Positions 1 through 6,667 of a stretch of 10,745 nt of DNA are shown here, one piece after another. This stretch comes from Bacteroidales bacterium UBA1757 (lineage in GTDB: Bacteria; Bacteroidota; Bacteroidia; Bacteroidales; UBA1402). Position numbers and translations under genes: made by a program. Within the stretch, counting starts at the first letter, position 1; each line of letters starts with the position of its first letter. Location: positions 1 to 10,745 of the forward strand of contig DCHH01000073.1 of the NCBI GenBank assembly GCA_002315625.1, in the 5' to 3' direction. The notes beneath the pieces are model-generated. The model was not told the origin of the DNA, made no database searches, and saw nothing but the letters and a program-made list of their open reading frames with translations.

Positions 1-593
1 TCGGTGAACAGACTCTGCCACTCCTCCTCGCTGGTCATCACACCTGCATAAACGCCAACGCTCTTGCCCAGACGGTAATCCTTCAGTATATACTCATCTT
101 TATGTCTCTTGGCATCCTCCCATACCTCGCGCGTACTATTGTTATATAAATAAGGTCGAATGGTATGCTGACGAAGGAAGGAGGTTTCTTCCTCTGTCAG
201 GCAACGGCTCGTGAACTCGTCCTCGAAGATAAGCCCAAACATGCGCTTGTCATGAGCCAGCAGGATGGTGCGGAAATCATTCCTCATACCGGCATCCACC
301 AAGGCGCGAAGTGTGTCCATCGTGTAGGACATCAGGTCTGTCTGGTTCAGCGCACTGATTACGGTTGCATCGTGCGACCACAGAGCTTTGTTCTTCTCCA
401 CCTCGGCAGCCTCCAGCACCATCACCTCATGACCAAAATGTTCATAGAACGCTTTGTAAAGTGGTATCTCCACCGTTCGGTCCGCGCTTTTCAGCACGAC
501 AATCTTCTGACCGTCCGGCACCATATCGCGGAAGGCTTCCAACTGTTGATAGTACCCATCCTTGTCCCAGACTTCATCCGGATAGTCCTGCAT
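1..593 (-). CDS. Putative circularly permuted ATP-grasp protein, C-terminal part, cut at both ends
   Basis: The minus strand is open from the left edge up to a stop at 804-806, but the only in-frame ATG is at 591-593, with GGAG seven bases before it. Readable landmarks are IVVLKSADRTVEIPLY, ILLAHDKRMFGLIFEDEF, and near the edge EDAKRHKDEYILKDYRLGKS followed by VGVYAG and TSEEEW. A lysine-rich strand leading into a glycine loop, after a HDKR-x-(F/L) segment, is what I know from the circularly permuted ATP-grasp / glutathionylspermidine-synthase-like proteins, ATP-dependent ligases of often unknown substrate. Frame-consistent residues (YYIWTSYPAQAF) continue upstream of 593 to about 645 without a start codon. 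I infer that the real N-terminus has been lost where the IS3 scrap begins. The 3' end lies outside the window. The family call rests on recalled motifs only, and the substrate is unknown. Confidence 0.45.
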   Translation of the reverse strand, partial: MQDYPDEVWDKDGYYQQLEAFRDMVPDGQKIVVLKSADRTVEIPLYKAFYEHFGHEVMVLEAAEVEKNKALWSHDATVISALNQTDLMSYTMDTLRALVDAGMRNDFRTILLAHDKRMFGLIFEDEFTSRCLTEEETSFLRQHTIRPYLYNNSTREVWEDAKRHKDEYILKDYRLGKSVGVYAGVMTSEEEWQSLFT

Positions 594-684
594 GAAGTTC
601 TCCGTAAAAGCCTGGGCTGGGTAGGAGGTCCAGATATAATATAACCTGTATTTCAGACCATTTAGTTGGAGTATAACTTTATAA

Positions 685-692
685 TACTTTTG
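685..692 (+). promoter_or_regulatory. Possible -7 box of the IS remnant
   Basis: TACTTTTG matches the Bacteroidota -7 consensus TAnnTTTG, with a TTG at 666-668 sixteen bases upstream. It sits seven bases before the ATG at 700 of the broken transposase. The position fits an IS-borne promoter, but the region is AT-rich and chance matches are easy. Confidence 0.3.
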
Positions 693-698
693 TGACAA

Positions 699-809
699 GA
701 TGGAAAAAAGAACAAGCGCGAACGCTACAGCGCAGCCTTCAAGGCTAAAGTGGCGATCGATGCCATCAGGGAAACCTTTGACGACAGGCGGTCATGTGCG
801 TTTCATAAA
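699..809 (+). pseudogene. IS3-family OrfA transposase, N-terminal remnant
   Basis: In the frame starting at 699 the protein reads DGKKNKRERYSAAFKAKVAI then DAIRET, the start of the helix-turn-helix of IS3-family OrfA proteins (usual form KRxRYSxEFKAKVALEAIR). After RET at 776 the similarity stops, and unrelated residues run to a TAA at 807-809. The ATG at 700-702 is in a different frame. The run of six A at 704-709 appears one base short, so the natural MxKKNKRERY start is frameshifted. There is no orfB and I see no right-end inverted repeat. This is a ~80-base scrap of a dead element. Its left end probably lies near 641-650, where the minus-strand ATP-grasp reading fades, but I could not identify the terminal repeat. 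Confidence 0.7.
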
Positions 810-937
810 AATTGAATACCCCGTCCAATATCAAAAGGAACAAGATGTTCAATACTTGTTCCTTCATGTGTGAACACCTTGACAATTGTTTTCAGCAATA
901 TCTTAATGTCCAATTGAGATAACCAGATACTCCATGG
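804..937 (-). pseudogene. Initiating sugar transferase, C-terminal tail only
   Basis: The minus frame reads KPWSIWLSQLDIKILLKTIV, then KVFTHEGTS, and ends at TGA 804-806. W-S-(L/I)-W-L-x-x-D-I-K-I-L-x-K-T-x-x-V-x-x-x-E-G-T is the typical end of polyprenyl-phosphate sugar-1-phosphate transferases (WcaJ/EpsL/bacterial sugar transferase family), membrane enzymes that start exopolysaccharide repeat units. The catalytic core, normally about 150 residues upstream, is absent. Upstream of about 937 the frame carries unrelated residues and meets the truncated phosphatase gene. The two genes are probably joined here by a deletion. The motif match is clear but short. Confidence 0.6.
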
Positions 938-953
938 CTTCGCCGGTACCTGT

Positions 954-1646
954 CTATTTAGTCATTTGATTCCATGCCTCAATACTGTGGAGGTCGGTTC
1001 CAGTCATATCATACCACCCTTTTTTCTGCAGATATAGTGCTTTCTTGTATGACAATCTGCCATACATTCCATACAGAGACGGCAAATCCAACTGAAACAG
1101 AATCCCCATACGCTTCAAGCGCGCATAGTATGCATTATCCATATACATGTACCGCTCGGGATGTGCCAGAACCGGGATGAGGCCAATGGCCTGAATCTCC
1201 CTCAAAACAGCTTCGAAATTCATTGGAGCTGAATAGTATGATGTCTCCACCAACAACCGTCCTTCGCCCAGAGGAAGCAGCTCGCGTTTTTCCAGACGGT
1301 TTAGAAAAAGATTGTCAATCATATTCTCAGCAGACAGATTCAAATTGAGACAGCAAAAGCCGGCATTCCTTGACAAATTGTCCTGAAAATAGGCTTCCTT
1401 AAAAGAGACAAACTTTTCCTGAAGTTCAAAAACAGTATTCGGATAATCTTCCATAATGTGCGGTGTCAACCATACAGACACCACTCCAGCCTGTTCATAT
1501 GCCCTCAAGGCATCAAGACTGTTCTCGAGTGTGGAAAATCCGTCATCCACATCTGGAAGAATATGACTGTGCCAGTCAGTGAAACCCTTGAAACAGCCGG
1601 CCCCTAGTCCTGACTGTTTTTTATGCTTGAATAACGAACCGAACAT
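954..1646 (-). CDS. CpsB/YwqE-type PHP tyrosine-protein phosphatase, C-terminally truncated
   Basis: This is a predicted metal-dependent phosphotyrosine phosphatase (PHP fold) that dephosphorylates the Wzc-type kinase controlling capsule or exopolysaccharide assembly. It acts in the cytoplasm. With the start at 1646 it has 230 residues. The ligands are present: H26-x-H28 in TDWHSHILPDVDDG, H63 in WLTPH, E107 in SAEN, the VETSY strand, H162 in AHPERY, and D218/H220 in GTDLHS. I chose the ATG at 1644-1646 because MFGSLFKHKK is the usual N-terminus and it overlaps the stop of the kinase reading frame as TGATG, which implies coupling. ATGs at 1650-1652 and 1698-1700 are alternatives. Only ten residues follow GTDLHS, whereas the family usually carries a further helix. 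The sugar transferase tail begins just beyond, so the C-terminus was probably replaced at a deletion joint. It may still fold. Confidence 0.85.
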   Translation of the reverse strand: MFGSLFKHKKQSGLGAGCFKGFTDWHSHILPDVDDGFSTLENSLDALRAYEQAGVVSVWLTPHIMEDYPNTVFELQEKFVSFKEAYFQDNLSRNAGFCCLNLNLSAENMIDNLFLNRLEKRELLPLGEGRLLVETSYYSAPMNFEAVLREIQAIGLIPVLAHPERYMYMDNAYYARLKRMGILFQLDLPSLYGMYGRLSYKKALYLQKKGWYDMTGTDLHSIEAWNQMTK

Positions 1647-1963
1647 CAACATAATGTATTTTTGCTGTAGTATCCATATGAATTGTAACCATAGTGGCAA
1701 CCATAATAGCCGAATGAGTCAGTTCCGTTGAGAACTATGGAAATGCTCTTCAGCTCCTGTCTCTCTGCAATCTGCTCAAGTTGTCCAACCCCGTTTTTTT
1801 CCATCACACCGGGAACCTCTTCCCATATTCTGCCAGACTGATTCTATTCAAAAGCTCCGCTGTTGCCTGTCACATCGACAGGCACTCCAGCAGTTTTTGA
1901 AAGGGAATCTCCTAAGAAAATAACAACTTGAACATCTGATACACGGTTCAACTTATTATTCCA
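1646..1963 (-). pseudogene. Wzc-type tyrosine kinase (BY-kinase), C-terminal tail with Tyr cluster
   Basis: The minus frame ending at TGA 1646-1648 reads ELKSISIVLNGTD, then a tyrosine- and glycine-rich end (GYYGCHYGYNSYGYYSKN). A last strand of the form (L/I)-(S/N)-(I/V)-V-L-N-G-x-D followed by a Tyr cluster is the signature end of Wzc/BY-kinases, whose tail is autophosphorylated and dephosphorylated by the adjacent CpsB-type protein. The frame is broken by TAG at 1844-1846. Upstream of it, LNRVSDVQVVIF at about 1960-1920 could be the equivalent of the kinase strand before the last helix, but I am unsure of that part. The Walker motifs and the membrane half are missing, so no kinase is made. 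Position and order upstream of the phosphatase support the call. Confidence 0.6.
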
Positions 1964-1984
1964 TCATTGCCAACTGCATTTATT

Positions 1985-2032
1985 CAAAAAAATAAAAAAC
2001 GCCCGCCAACACCGGACAAGGTATGGCGAGCG
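1985..2032 (-). terminator. Rho-independent terminator (minus strand)
   Basis: On the minus strand CGCTCGCCA (2032-2024) pairs with TGGCGGGCG (2008-2000) over nine base pairs with one G-U pair. A 15-base loop that can itself pair ACC with GGT separates the arms. The stem is followed directly by TTTTTTATTTTTTT (1999-1986). It would end transcripts coming from the GH97 gene or from the -7 box at 2144-2151. No T-run follows it on the plus strand. Confidence 0.8.
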
Positions 2033-2137
2033 AGTATGGGTATATCGCAAAAATGGGAAGGATAGTTTACCCCCCCCATATAGATAATTATCTGATTTTC
2101 AGCACTATATGGCATGGTTGGAATTATATGCGCTCTT
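1986..2137 (-). ncRNA. Candidate small RNA or orphan leader between a -7 box and a terminator
   Basis: A TATATTTG box at 2144-2151 predicts a transcript starting near 2137 that would end at the terminator T-run near 1986, about 150 nt. I find no convincing ORF in it. It includes a run of eight G (plus-strand C at 2070-2077). It may equally be the long 3' untranslated part of the GH97 messenger, or the leader left from the decayed exopolysaccharide operon downstream. Confidence 0.3.
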
Positions 2138-2143
2138 CAATCG

Positions 2144-2151
2144 CAAATATA
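2144..2151 (-). promoter_or_regulatory. Possible Bacteroidota -7 box (TATATTTG)
   Basis: The minus strand reads TATATTTGCG, matching TAnnTTTG with the frequent following C. A TTTG lies 14 bases upstream, closer than usual. It is 45 bases past the GH97 stop and points toward the terminator and the broken polysaccharide locus, so it does not serve any intact gene nearby. Confidence 0.4.
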
Positions 2152-2195
2152 GGACTTTTTTCTTTCAAACTGGTACTGACAGCACCAATGAATTT

Positions 2196-4418
2196 TCAAT
2201 ACACCACTGACGGGCAAACATCCTCCTGTTTTTTGGGCTCAAATGAGACTGCAAAGCCGCCGCCGGGCTTCATGGTCACGGGCAGGGTGGTCTGAGGGGT
2301 GACTTCAATGGTCGAAATTGTGTATGCCTGCGGGTTCTTGTAGCAGTCGGCATCGGGGGCATCGGCATATATGGTGGCTGTATATGTGCCGGGTTCAAGG
2401 AAGTCGAGCGATATGTTGAACGAACGTTCCTGCTCGTCTGTCACACCGCCTAAGAACCATTGGCCGTCCTTTTTGGCTTTGCGTGCAATGATAAGATAAT
2501 CAGCAGGTTCGGCATAGATATACTTGCTGCATGACCAGTCAATGGCCACGTCCTTGATGAACTGGAAGGCGTCCATAAACTGCTTGTAGTGCTCTGGGAT
2601 GTCGGCCGCCATCTGCAGGGGCGAGTACATTGTCACATAGAGGGCCAGCTGGCCGCAGATTGTCGAGTTGACGTGGCTGTCGTTGCCGCACCACTCCTTG
2701 AGGTTCATTTCGAAGATGCCGGGGGTGTAGTCCATCGGGCCGCCGTTCAGACGTGTGAAGGGGAGGATTGCGGTGTGGCCAGGGTTGATGCCGCCGAAAG
2801 CCTGGTACTCAGTACCCATTGCGCTTTCGTTGCCAATCAGATTTGGGTAGGTGCGGCAAAGACCGGTTGGGCGAACCGCCTCGTGAGCGTTTACCATGAT
2901 GTGGTGGCGTGCAGCCTCGGTTACGCAATATAAGTAGTGGTTGACCATCCACTGGCTGTAGTGGTGAAGCCCTTCGGGAAGGATGTCACCTACATACCCT
3001 GATTTTACAGCATCGTAGCCATACTGGTTCATTAGCGAGTAGGCGGCTTCCATGTGACGCTCGTAGTTGCGGACTGAACTGGAAGTTTCGTGGTGCATGA
3101 CAAGACGGATGCCTTTTGAATGGGCATAGTCGTTGAGTGCCTGGATGTCGAAGTCGGGGTAGGGGGTAAGGAAGTCGAAAACATAATCCTTGTCGCAGTT
3201 GGCCCAGTCTTCCCAGCCTATGTTCCAACCCTCGACCAGAAGTGCGTCAAAGCCGTTCTCGGCGGCAAAGTCGATGTATTCGCGCACCTTATTATTATTC
3301 CCGGCATGGCGGCCGTTGGGCTTGGCATTGTTGAAATCGGTTTCGCCGAGCTTGACACTCTGGAAATCGTCGGTGTAGTTCCAGCTGCCGGCACCGGCAA
3401 TCATCTCCCACCATACGCCCATGTACTTGACGGGGTGAATCCAGCTTACGTCCTCGTAGGCGCAGGGTTCGTTCAGGTTAAGTACCAGACGGCTGGCAAG
3501 CATTTCAGTGGCACTTTCAGCCACCTGAATGGTGCGCCACGGGGTCTTGGCCGGGGTCTGAAGGCTTCCTTTCCACCCCTCTGCGTCCGGGGTGAGCCAG
3601 GTGCGGATACCGGAGGTCTTGCCATCGACAAGCAGGTGCATGCAGGGATAATCGACCAGAGCGGCCTCGTGAATGGTAACATACAGGCCTTCAGTGGTTT
3701 TCATAATCAGCGCACTCTGTACACCATGACGGTCGAATGGGGTGCGGCTGGAGTTGCCGCGCATGAAATCGTCGAAATGGGAGGCAATCTGCGAGAGGCG
3801 GGTATGGCTGTACTCGTATTCCTGAGTGTCATAATCGCCTGGAATCCACCACGATTCGTTGTCGCCTGCCATGTTGAACTCTGTCAGTTCTTCCTTGATT
3901 TTGAAATAGACGAGAGGCTGTCCTGAGGGAAACTCGTAGCGGAATCCCAGGCCGTCGTCAAACAGACGGAAGCGGACGTTCATCAGTTTGTCGGATGCTG
4001 TGTGCTTAAGGCAGACCAACAGTTCGTTGTAATGGTTTCGGATTTCCGATTCCTCTCCCCAGACGGGATTCCACGTTTCATCGAATGAGCTGTTCCTGAA
4101 CCCGGTAACTTCAAAGCCCCTGTCGAAGAGATAGCAGGGGTCGTTGTCGCTCATCACGGGCCTGTTGCCCTCGTAGTCAAGCGATTCGGACTTGACATTG
4201 CCGCGAAGCTCAAACCCAAGCGTGCTGGGGAGCACAACCTTCTGCCCATCGTGGCTGAGGCTGTACTGCAACTGCCCTTCCTCAGTGATGGAGATTTCAA
4301 CAACATTCTTTCCGTCAGGCGACTGAAGGCTTGAAATGTTGGTAACTGTGGTCGTGGTCTTAGAACAGCCCGTAATCAAAACGATGCCCAACACCGTCAA
4401 AAATAATTTAGTGCTCAT
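2196..4418 (-). CDS. GH97 glycoside hydrolase, SusB-type alpha-glucosidase lipoprotein
   Basis: A predicted inverting, calcium-dependent alpha-glucosidase that releases glucose from alpha-glucans or oligosaccharides, anchored in the envelope. From the ATG at 4418 it has 740 residues, close to SusB. A signal peptide ends in a lipobox (LITGC, Cys18). The N-terminal beta-sandwich is followed by the TIM barrel from about residue 325 (HPVKYMGVWWEM) and a C-terminal beta domain. Candidate catalytic and calcium residues line up with SusB (E194, E439, E508, E526, E532) at near-constant offset: E188 (DNESWW), E444 (MHHETS), E513 (VNAHEA), E531 (GNES) and E537 (GTEY). This pattern favours the inverting subfamily over the retaining one that uses an Asp nucleophile. 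The upstream ATG at 4445 is rejected because it precedes the signal peptide and overlaps the -7 box. The gene follows a CE7 esterase on the same strand with 127 bases between them and its own promoter signal. Confidence 0.95.
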   Translation of the reverse strand: MSTKLFLTVLGIVLITGCSKTTTTVTNISSLQSPDGKNVVEISITEEGQLQYSLSHDGQKVVLPSTLGFELRGNVKSESLDYEGNRPVMSDNDPCYLFDRGFEVTGFRNSSFDETWNPVWGEESEIRNHYNELLVCLKHTASDKLMNVRFRLFDDGLGFRYEFPSGQPLVYFKIKEELTEFNMAGDNESWWIPGDYDTQEYEYSHTRLSQIASHFDDFMRGNSSRTPFDRHGVQSALIMKTTEGLYVTIHEAALVDYPCMHLLVDGKTSGIRTWLTPDAEGWKGSLQTPAKTPWRTIQVAESATEMLASRLVLNLNEPCAYEDVSWIHPVKYMGVWWEMIAGAGSWNYTDDFQSVKLGETDFNNAKPNGRHAGNNNKVREYIDFAAENGFDALLVEGWNIGWEDWANCDKDYVFDFLTPYPDFDIQALNDYAHSKGIRLVMHHETSSSVRNYERHMEAAYSLMNQYGYDAVKSGYVGDILPEGLHHYSQWMVNHYLYCVTEAARHHIMVNAHEAVRPTGLCRTYPNLIGNESAMGTEYQAFGGINPGHTAILPFTRLNGGPMDYTPGIFEMNLKEWCGNDSHVNSTICGQLALYVTMYSPLQMAADIPEHYKQFMDAFQFIKDVAIDWSCSKYIYAEPADYLIIARKAKKDGQWFLGGVTDEQERSFNISLDFLEPGTYTATIYADAPDADCYKNPQAYTISTIEVTPQTTLPVTMKPGGGFAVSFEPKKQEDVCPSVVY

Positions 4419-4442
4419 ATCTCTATTATAAATATCCGCTCG

Positions 4443-4450
4443 CAAAGATA
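4443..4450 (-). promoter_or_regulatory. -7 box of the GH97 gene (TATCTTTG)
   Basis: The minus strand reads TATCTTTGCG, an exact TAnnTTTG box, about 24 bases before the ATG at 4418. No clear -33 TTTG is at the expected distance. That place is taken by one arm of the inverted repeat at 4466-4508. Confidence 0.7.
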
Positions 4451-4465
4451 TAACACCCCTCCCAA

Positions 4466-4508
4466 ATTTTCGTATTTTACGCGTATCATTCGCGCAAAAT
4501 ACGAAAAT
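4466..4508. repeat. 18-bp-arm inverted repeat upstream of the GH97 promoter
   Basis: ATTTTCGTATTTTACGCG (4466-4483), a 7-base spacer, then CGCGCAAAATACGAAAAT (4491-4508). The arms are complementary at 17 of 18 positions. Each arm holds a smaller near-palindrome (CGTATTTTACG in the left one). It starts 16 bases upstream of the -7 box, over the -33 region, which suits an operator for a dimeric regulator. A hairpin ending the esterase transcript is the alternative, but no T-run follows on the minus strand. Confidence 0.7.
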
Positions 4509-4545
4509 GGTCCTGTCTTTGAGGTAGTTAGATTGACTTGCAAAT

Positions 4546-5841
4546 TTATTTCAGGTTGGAGCGTATCCACTCCATGTGGCCGGTTTCGACCTCGGTGGTT
4601 GTCCAGTGCTCGTTGATTGGGGTGATGACCGACTCTTTGGGGCAGGTAAGGATGTTCCAGACGGCGTAGGATGTGGTTGGGGGGCAGGTATTGTCGTTAT
4701 AGCCCCACGTCATATGTACCGGACAAGTGATATGGCGTGCGAAATTGACGACATCATAGTATGCCAGCGTTTTGATATTGTTGGGTGTGAGCAGCTCGCC
4801 CTTTATGTGCGGATAACCGCCCGTACGTCCCTTTTCGGCATACCCCGCCATATCGGCAAGGGCCGGATGGTTCAGTGCGCACTGCGTTACACGCGGGTCA
4901 AGTCCAGCCGCGACAAGCGAAAGTCCGCCTCCCTGGCTTCCACCCTGCACGGCCACATTCTTGCCGTCCCATTCTGGAAGCGAAGTGAGGAAGTCGATGG
5001 CCTTGGTCAGGGCCACATAGACATGGCGCATGTAGTAGCGCTCGCGGCTGTCAATGCCATTCTCAAGGTATCCGTTTCCGGAACTGTTGAACGCTGCGGT
5101 CATTTCGCTGAATGCCTTTTCGCTGGTTCTCGGGTCGAGTCCGTGGATTTCCATCTCCATACGGACGAATCCGTGCTCCGCATAAAAGGTCTTAACGTTC
5201 TTGATGGTCTTGACGCCTGCTCCCGGAGGGGCGAGAACTACGGGCATCGACCCGGGCTTGGCATCGACAGGAATAAGGAGGTAACCATAAACGCTGTGTC
5301 TCTGGTCAACCTTAATCTTGACGATGTCGCAGTTGTACTTGTCGGTGCACATCGCCTCATAGCGTTCGCGGGTGTAGGAGAGGGGAGTCTTGGCCGCAGC
5401 TGCCAGGGTTCCGTTCCAGAACTCCATAAAGTCCGCAGGTTCCTGGGTATAAGGTTTGATTTCCGTCACTGAGAATCCGACCTTGATATGGTGGGTATAT
5501 TTCTGACCGTCAAGGGAGAACGAGAGTCTGAGGTCGCGGAAGCCGGGGGTCTTGCGGGTGCCCATGTTGATGGTCGCACAGCCGTTCACAAGGGTTACTT
5601 TGCCGTTCTTGTCGGAGGGAAGCATGTCATCGCTAATGGAATACTCGACGACTCCGTCGCGTGGTATGCCCCACTTGTAGAATTCCACCTTGATTTTGGC
5701 ATTCTGGCCGGTCTCATAGAGCCAGTCGGAATGGTCGGGCACGGTAACCCAAAGGTAGTCACTGCGGTAAGGGTAGTTTTCTGCGTATGCCAGCGTGGCA
5801 ACAGCTGCAACTAGGGTAACAATTAAAAGTTTCAGTTTCAT
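4546..5841 (-). CDS. CE7 acetyl xylan esterase (AXE1 family), exported
   Basis: A predicted alpha/beta-hydrolase that removes acetyl groups from xylan or xylo-oligosaccharides in the periplasm or outside. The 431 residues start with a signal peptide (MKLKLLIVTLVAAVATLAYA, likely cut before ENYPY). An N-terminal beta-sandwich of about 110 residues follows, then the AXE1 domain from about 130 (EPADFMEFWNGTL). The catalytic triad is visible: Ser302 in GGSQGG, Asp383 in GYNDNTCPPTTSY, and His422 in TGHMEW. The family hallmark RGxD-like turn is EIHGLDPR here (residues 231-238). The extra N-terminal domain makes it about 100 residues longer than minimal CE7 enzymes and is common in Bacteroidota. 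It is the first gene of a minus-strand pair with GH97. No convincing TAnnTTTG box was found in the ~100 bases before its ATG. Confidence 0.93.
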   Translation of the reverse strand: MKLKLLIVTLVAAVATLAYAENYPYRSDYLWVTVPDHSDWLYETGQNAKIKVEFYKWGIPRDGVVEYSISDDMLPSDKNGKVTLVNGCATINMGTRKTPGFRDLRLSFSLDGQKYTHHIKVGFSVTEIKPYTQEPADFMEFWNGTLAAAAKTPLSYTRERYEAMCTDKYNCDIVKIKVDQRHSVYGYLLIPVDAKPGSMPVVLAPPGAGVKTIKNVKTFYAEHGFVRMEMEIHGLDPRTSEKAFSEMTAAFNSSGNGYLENGIDSRERYYMRHVYVALTKAIDFLTSLPEWDGKNVAVQGGSQGGGLSLVAAGLDPRVTQCALNHPALADMAGYAEKGRTGGYPHIKGELLTPNNIKTLAYYDVVNFARHITCPVHMTWGYNDNTCPPTTSYAVWNILTCPKESVITPINEHWTTTEVETGHMEWIRSNLK

Positions 5842-5987
5842 ATTTATGTCATTTTCTGGTGATTGGGTAGTAACGTTTTATGATTCCAATTACAAAAAAA
5901 AGACTGACAGGCCGCAATCTTTCGGTTTTCTGTTCAACTTATTTTTTTCTCATTGCTAAATTAATAAGTACACCAGTGAGTGTGTGG

Positions 5988-6161
5988 GTCATCATCCTTT
6001 TCGACCTTTTCTGCGGCGGAAAGACTCCGGTTGAAGCCTTTGACGAAAACGGTAATCCGATTGATGCCGCCGTCCCGGAGGTGAACGAGACCACTCCTGA
6101 GTTCCGCGACATCTACATTTCCAATGTGGTTCGCGACGGCGCAGGCCAGGCCTTATCCTAA
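5988..6161 (+). pseudogene. GH28 polygalacturonase fragment
   Basis: The plus frame reads VIILFDLFCGGKTPVEAFD, then VNETTPEFRDIYISNVV and RDGAGQALS before TAA at 6159-6161. In GH28 pectinases a (V/I)-x-F-D-x-Y-Y-x-G-K stretch followed by TPxFRNIYI(S/K)(N/D)(V/I)V lies toward the end of the parallel beta-helix, after the catalytic Asp residues, so those are not present here. The frame is open back to an ATG at 5880, but those 36 codons are low-complexity and unlike GH28. The similarity ends at about 6150, where the DUF2442 gene of the opposite strand finishes (6166). It is a relic of a pectinase gene broken on both sides. The 146 bases between the CE7 start and this fragment show nothing I can name. 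Confidence 0.65.
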
Positions 6162-6165
6162 CAAC

Positions 6166-6402
6166 TTAGGCTGCTTTCCCCAATTGATAGAGATACTCAG
6201 GGGCGAAGTCCGCTCCGTTTTCCCATTCAATAGTGTTGAACTTGATTGAGAACCGTTTGAAATACTCGATGTCCTTAAGTGGGGCAAACACTTCCCCTTT
6301 GAGGGACGAGCATAAATCAACAATGAGTATCTCACCGTTGTTGAAATGGATGCGCAACTTGTAGCCATCCAAATACTCTGCGCGTGTTACTTCCAAAAAC
6401 AT
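6166..6402 (-). CDS. DUF2442 protein
   Basis: A 78-residue protein of the DUF2442 family: LDGYKLRIHFNNGEILIVDL at residues 11-30, then FAPLKDIEYFKRF and the closing IEWENGADFAPEYLY, the family's most conserved part (usually EWPNGxDxxPExLY). It is a small all-beta/alpha protein with no catalytic signature that I can see. It starts seven bases after the stop of the DUF4160 gene, so the two form an operon. DUF4160 and DUF2442 genes are often adjacent in bacterial genomes and have been suspected of being toxin-antitoxin-like, but I know of no established function. Full length. Confidence 0.88.
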   Translation of the reverse strand: MFLEVTRAEYLDGYKLRIHFNNGEILIVDLCSSLKGEVFAPLKDIEYFKRFSIKFNTIEWENGADFAPEYLYQLGKAA

Positions 6403-6409
6403 GGTTCTC

Positions 6410-6667
6410 TTACTTTAATGGTTCAATCCTTCCAAGAGGAGCGCCGCTCTGTGCCAACATCCATTTTGCCGTCAATTCATCACGATGCAAGTCTAGCCAC
6501 TCGAGAATCATACGAAGCGCACGATCTGGCATTTCTCCCTTGACCACTCCATCATTTATATTGATGGTGCAACGATACTCACCGTACCATGCATGGAAAT
6601 GTGGTGGCATGTGGTCATTATAGTTCATCCAAATCAGGATGCCGTAAAATTCACTTATTTGTGGCAT
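6410..6667 (-). CDS. DUF4160 protein
   Basis: An 85-residue member of the DUF4160 family: ISEFYGILIWMNYNDHMPPH then FHAWYGEY near the N-terminus, ALRMILEWLDLHRDEL in the middle and GAPLGRIEPL at the end, all at family-typical positions. The conserved ND-H-x-PPHFHA cluster could bind metal or nucleic acid, but that is speculation. Its ATG overlaps the end of a 38-codon upstream ORF by 13 bases, and its stop lies seven bases before DUF2442. The cassette is flanked on one side by the broken GH28 gene and on the other by the GH54 gene on the opposite strand, which suggests insertion as a unit. Confidence 0.88.
   Translation of the reverse strand: MPQISEFYGILIWMNYNDHMPPHFHAWYGEYRCTININDGVVKGEMPDRALRMILEWLDLHRDELTAKWMLAQSGAPLGRIEPLK

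Noticed and set aside
165..644. Plus-strand ORF of 159 codons
   Set aside because: It is antisense to the ATP-grasp-like reading frame, which has recognisable motifs; the plus-strand protein resembles nothing and has a shadow-like composition.
2070..2077. Run of eight C as a phase-variation tract
   Set aside because: It is not inside or just before any intact gene, so length change would have no obvious effect; it could also be a sequencing artefact.
2023..2295. Plus-strand ORF of 90 codons
   Set aside because: It crosses the terminator, a poly-C run and the end of GH97 in antisense, and has no recognisable protein features.
3120..3926. Plus-strand ORF of 268 codons
   Set aside because: It is entirely antisense to the GH97 catalytic barrel and shows no family motif; long shadow ORFs are common opposite GC-rich genes.
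4576..5472. Plus-strand ORF of 298 codons
   Set aside because: It is antisense to the CE7 esterase, whose triad and signal peptide are clear.
5880..5987. First 36 codons of the GH28-fragment ORF as a membrane protein start
   Set aside because: Hydrophobic residues come from AT-rich, low-complexity sequence with no start signal, and the true similarity begins only at about 5988.
6157..6170. CCTAACAACTTAGG palindrome at the DUF2442 stop, as a terminator
   Set aside because: The stem is only five base pairs, AT-containing, and no T-run follows on either strand.
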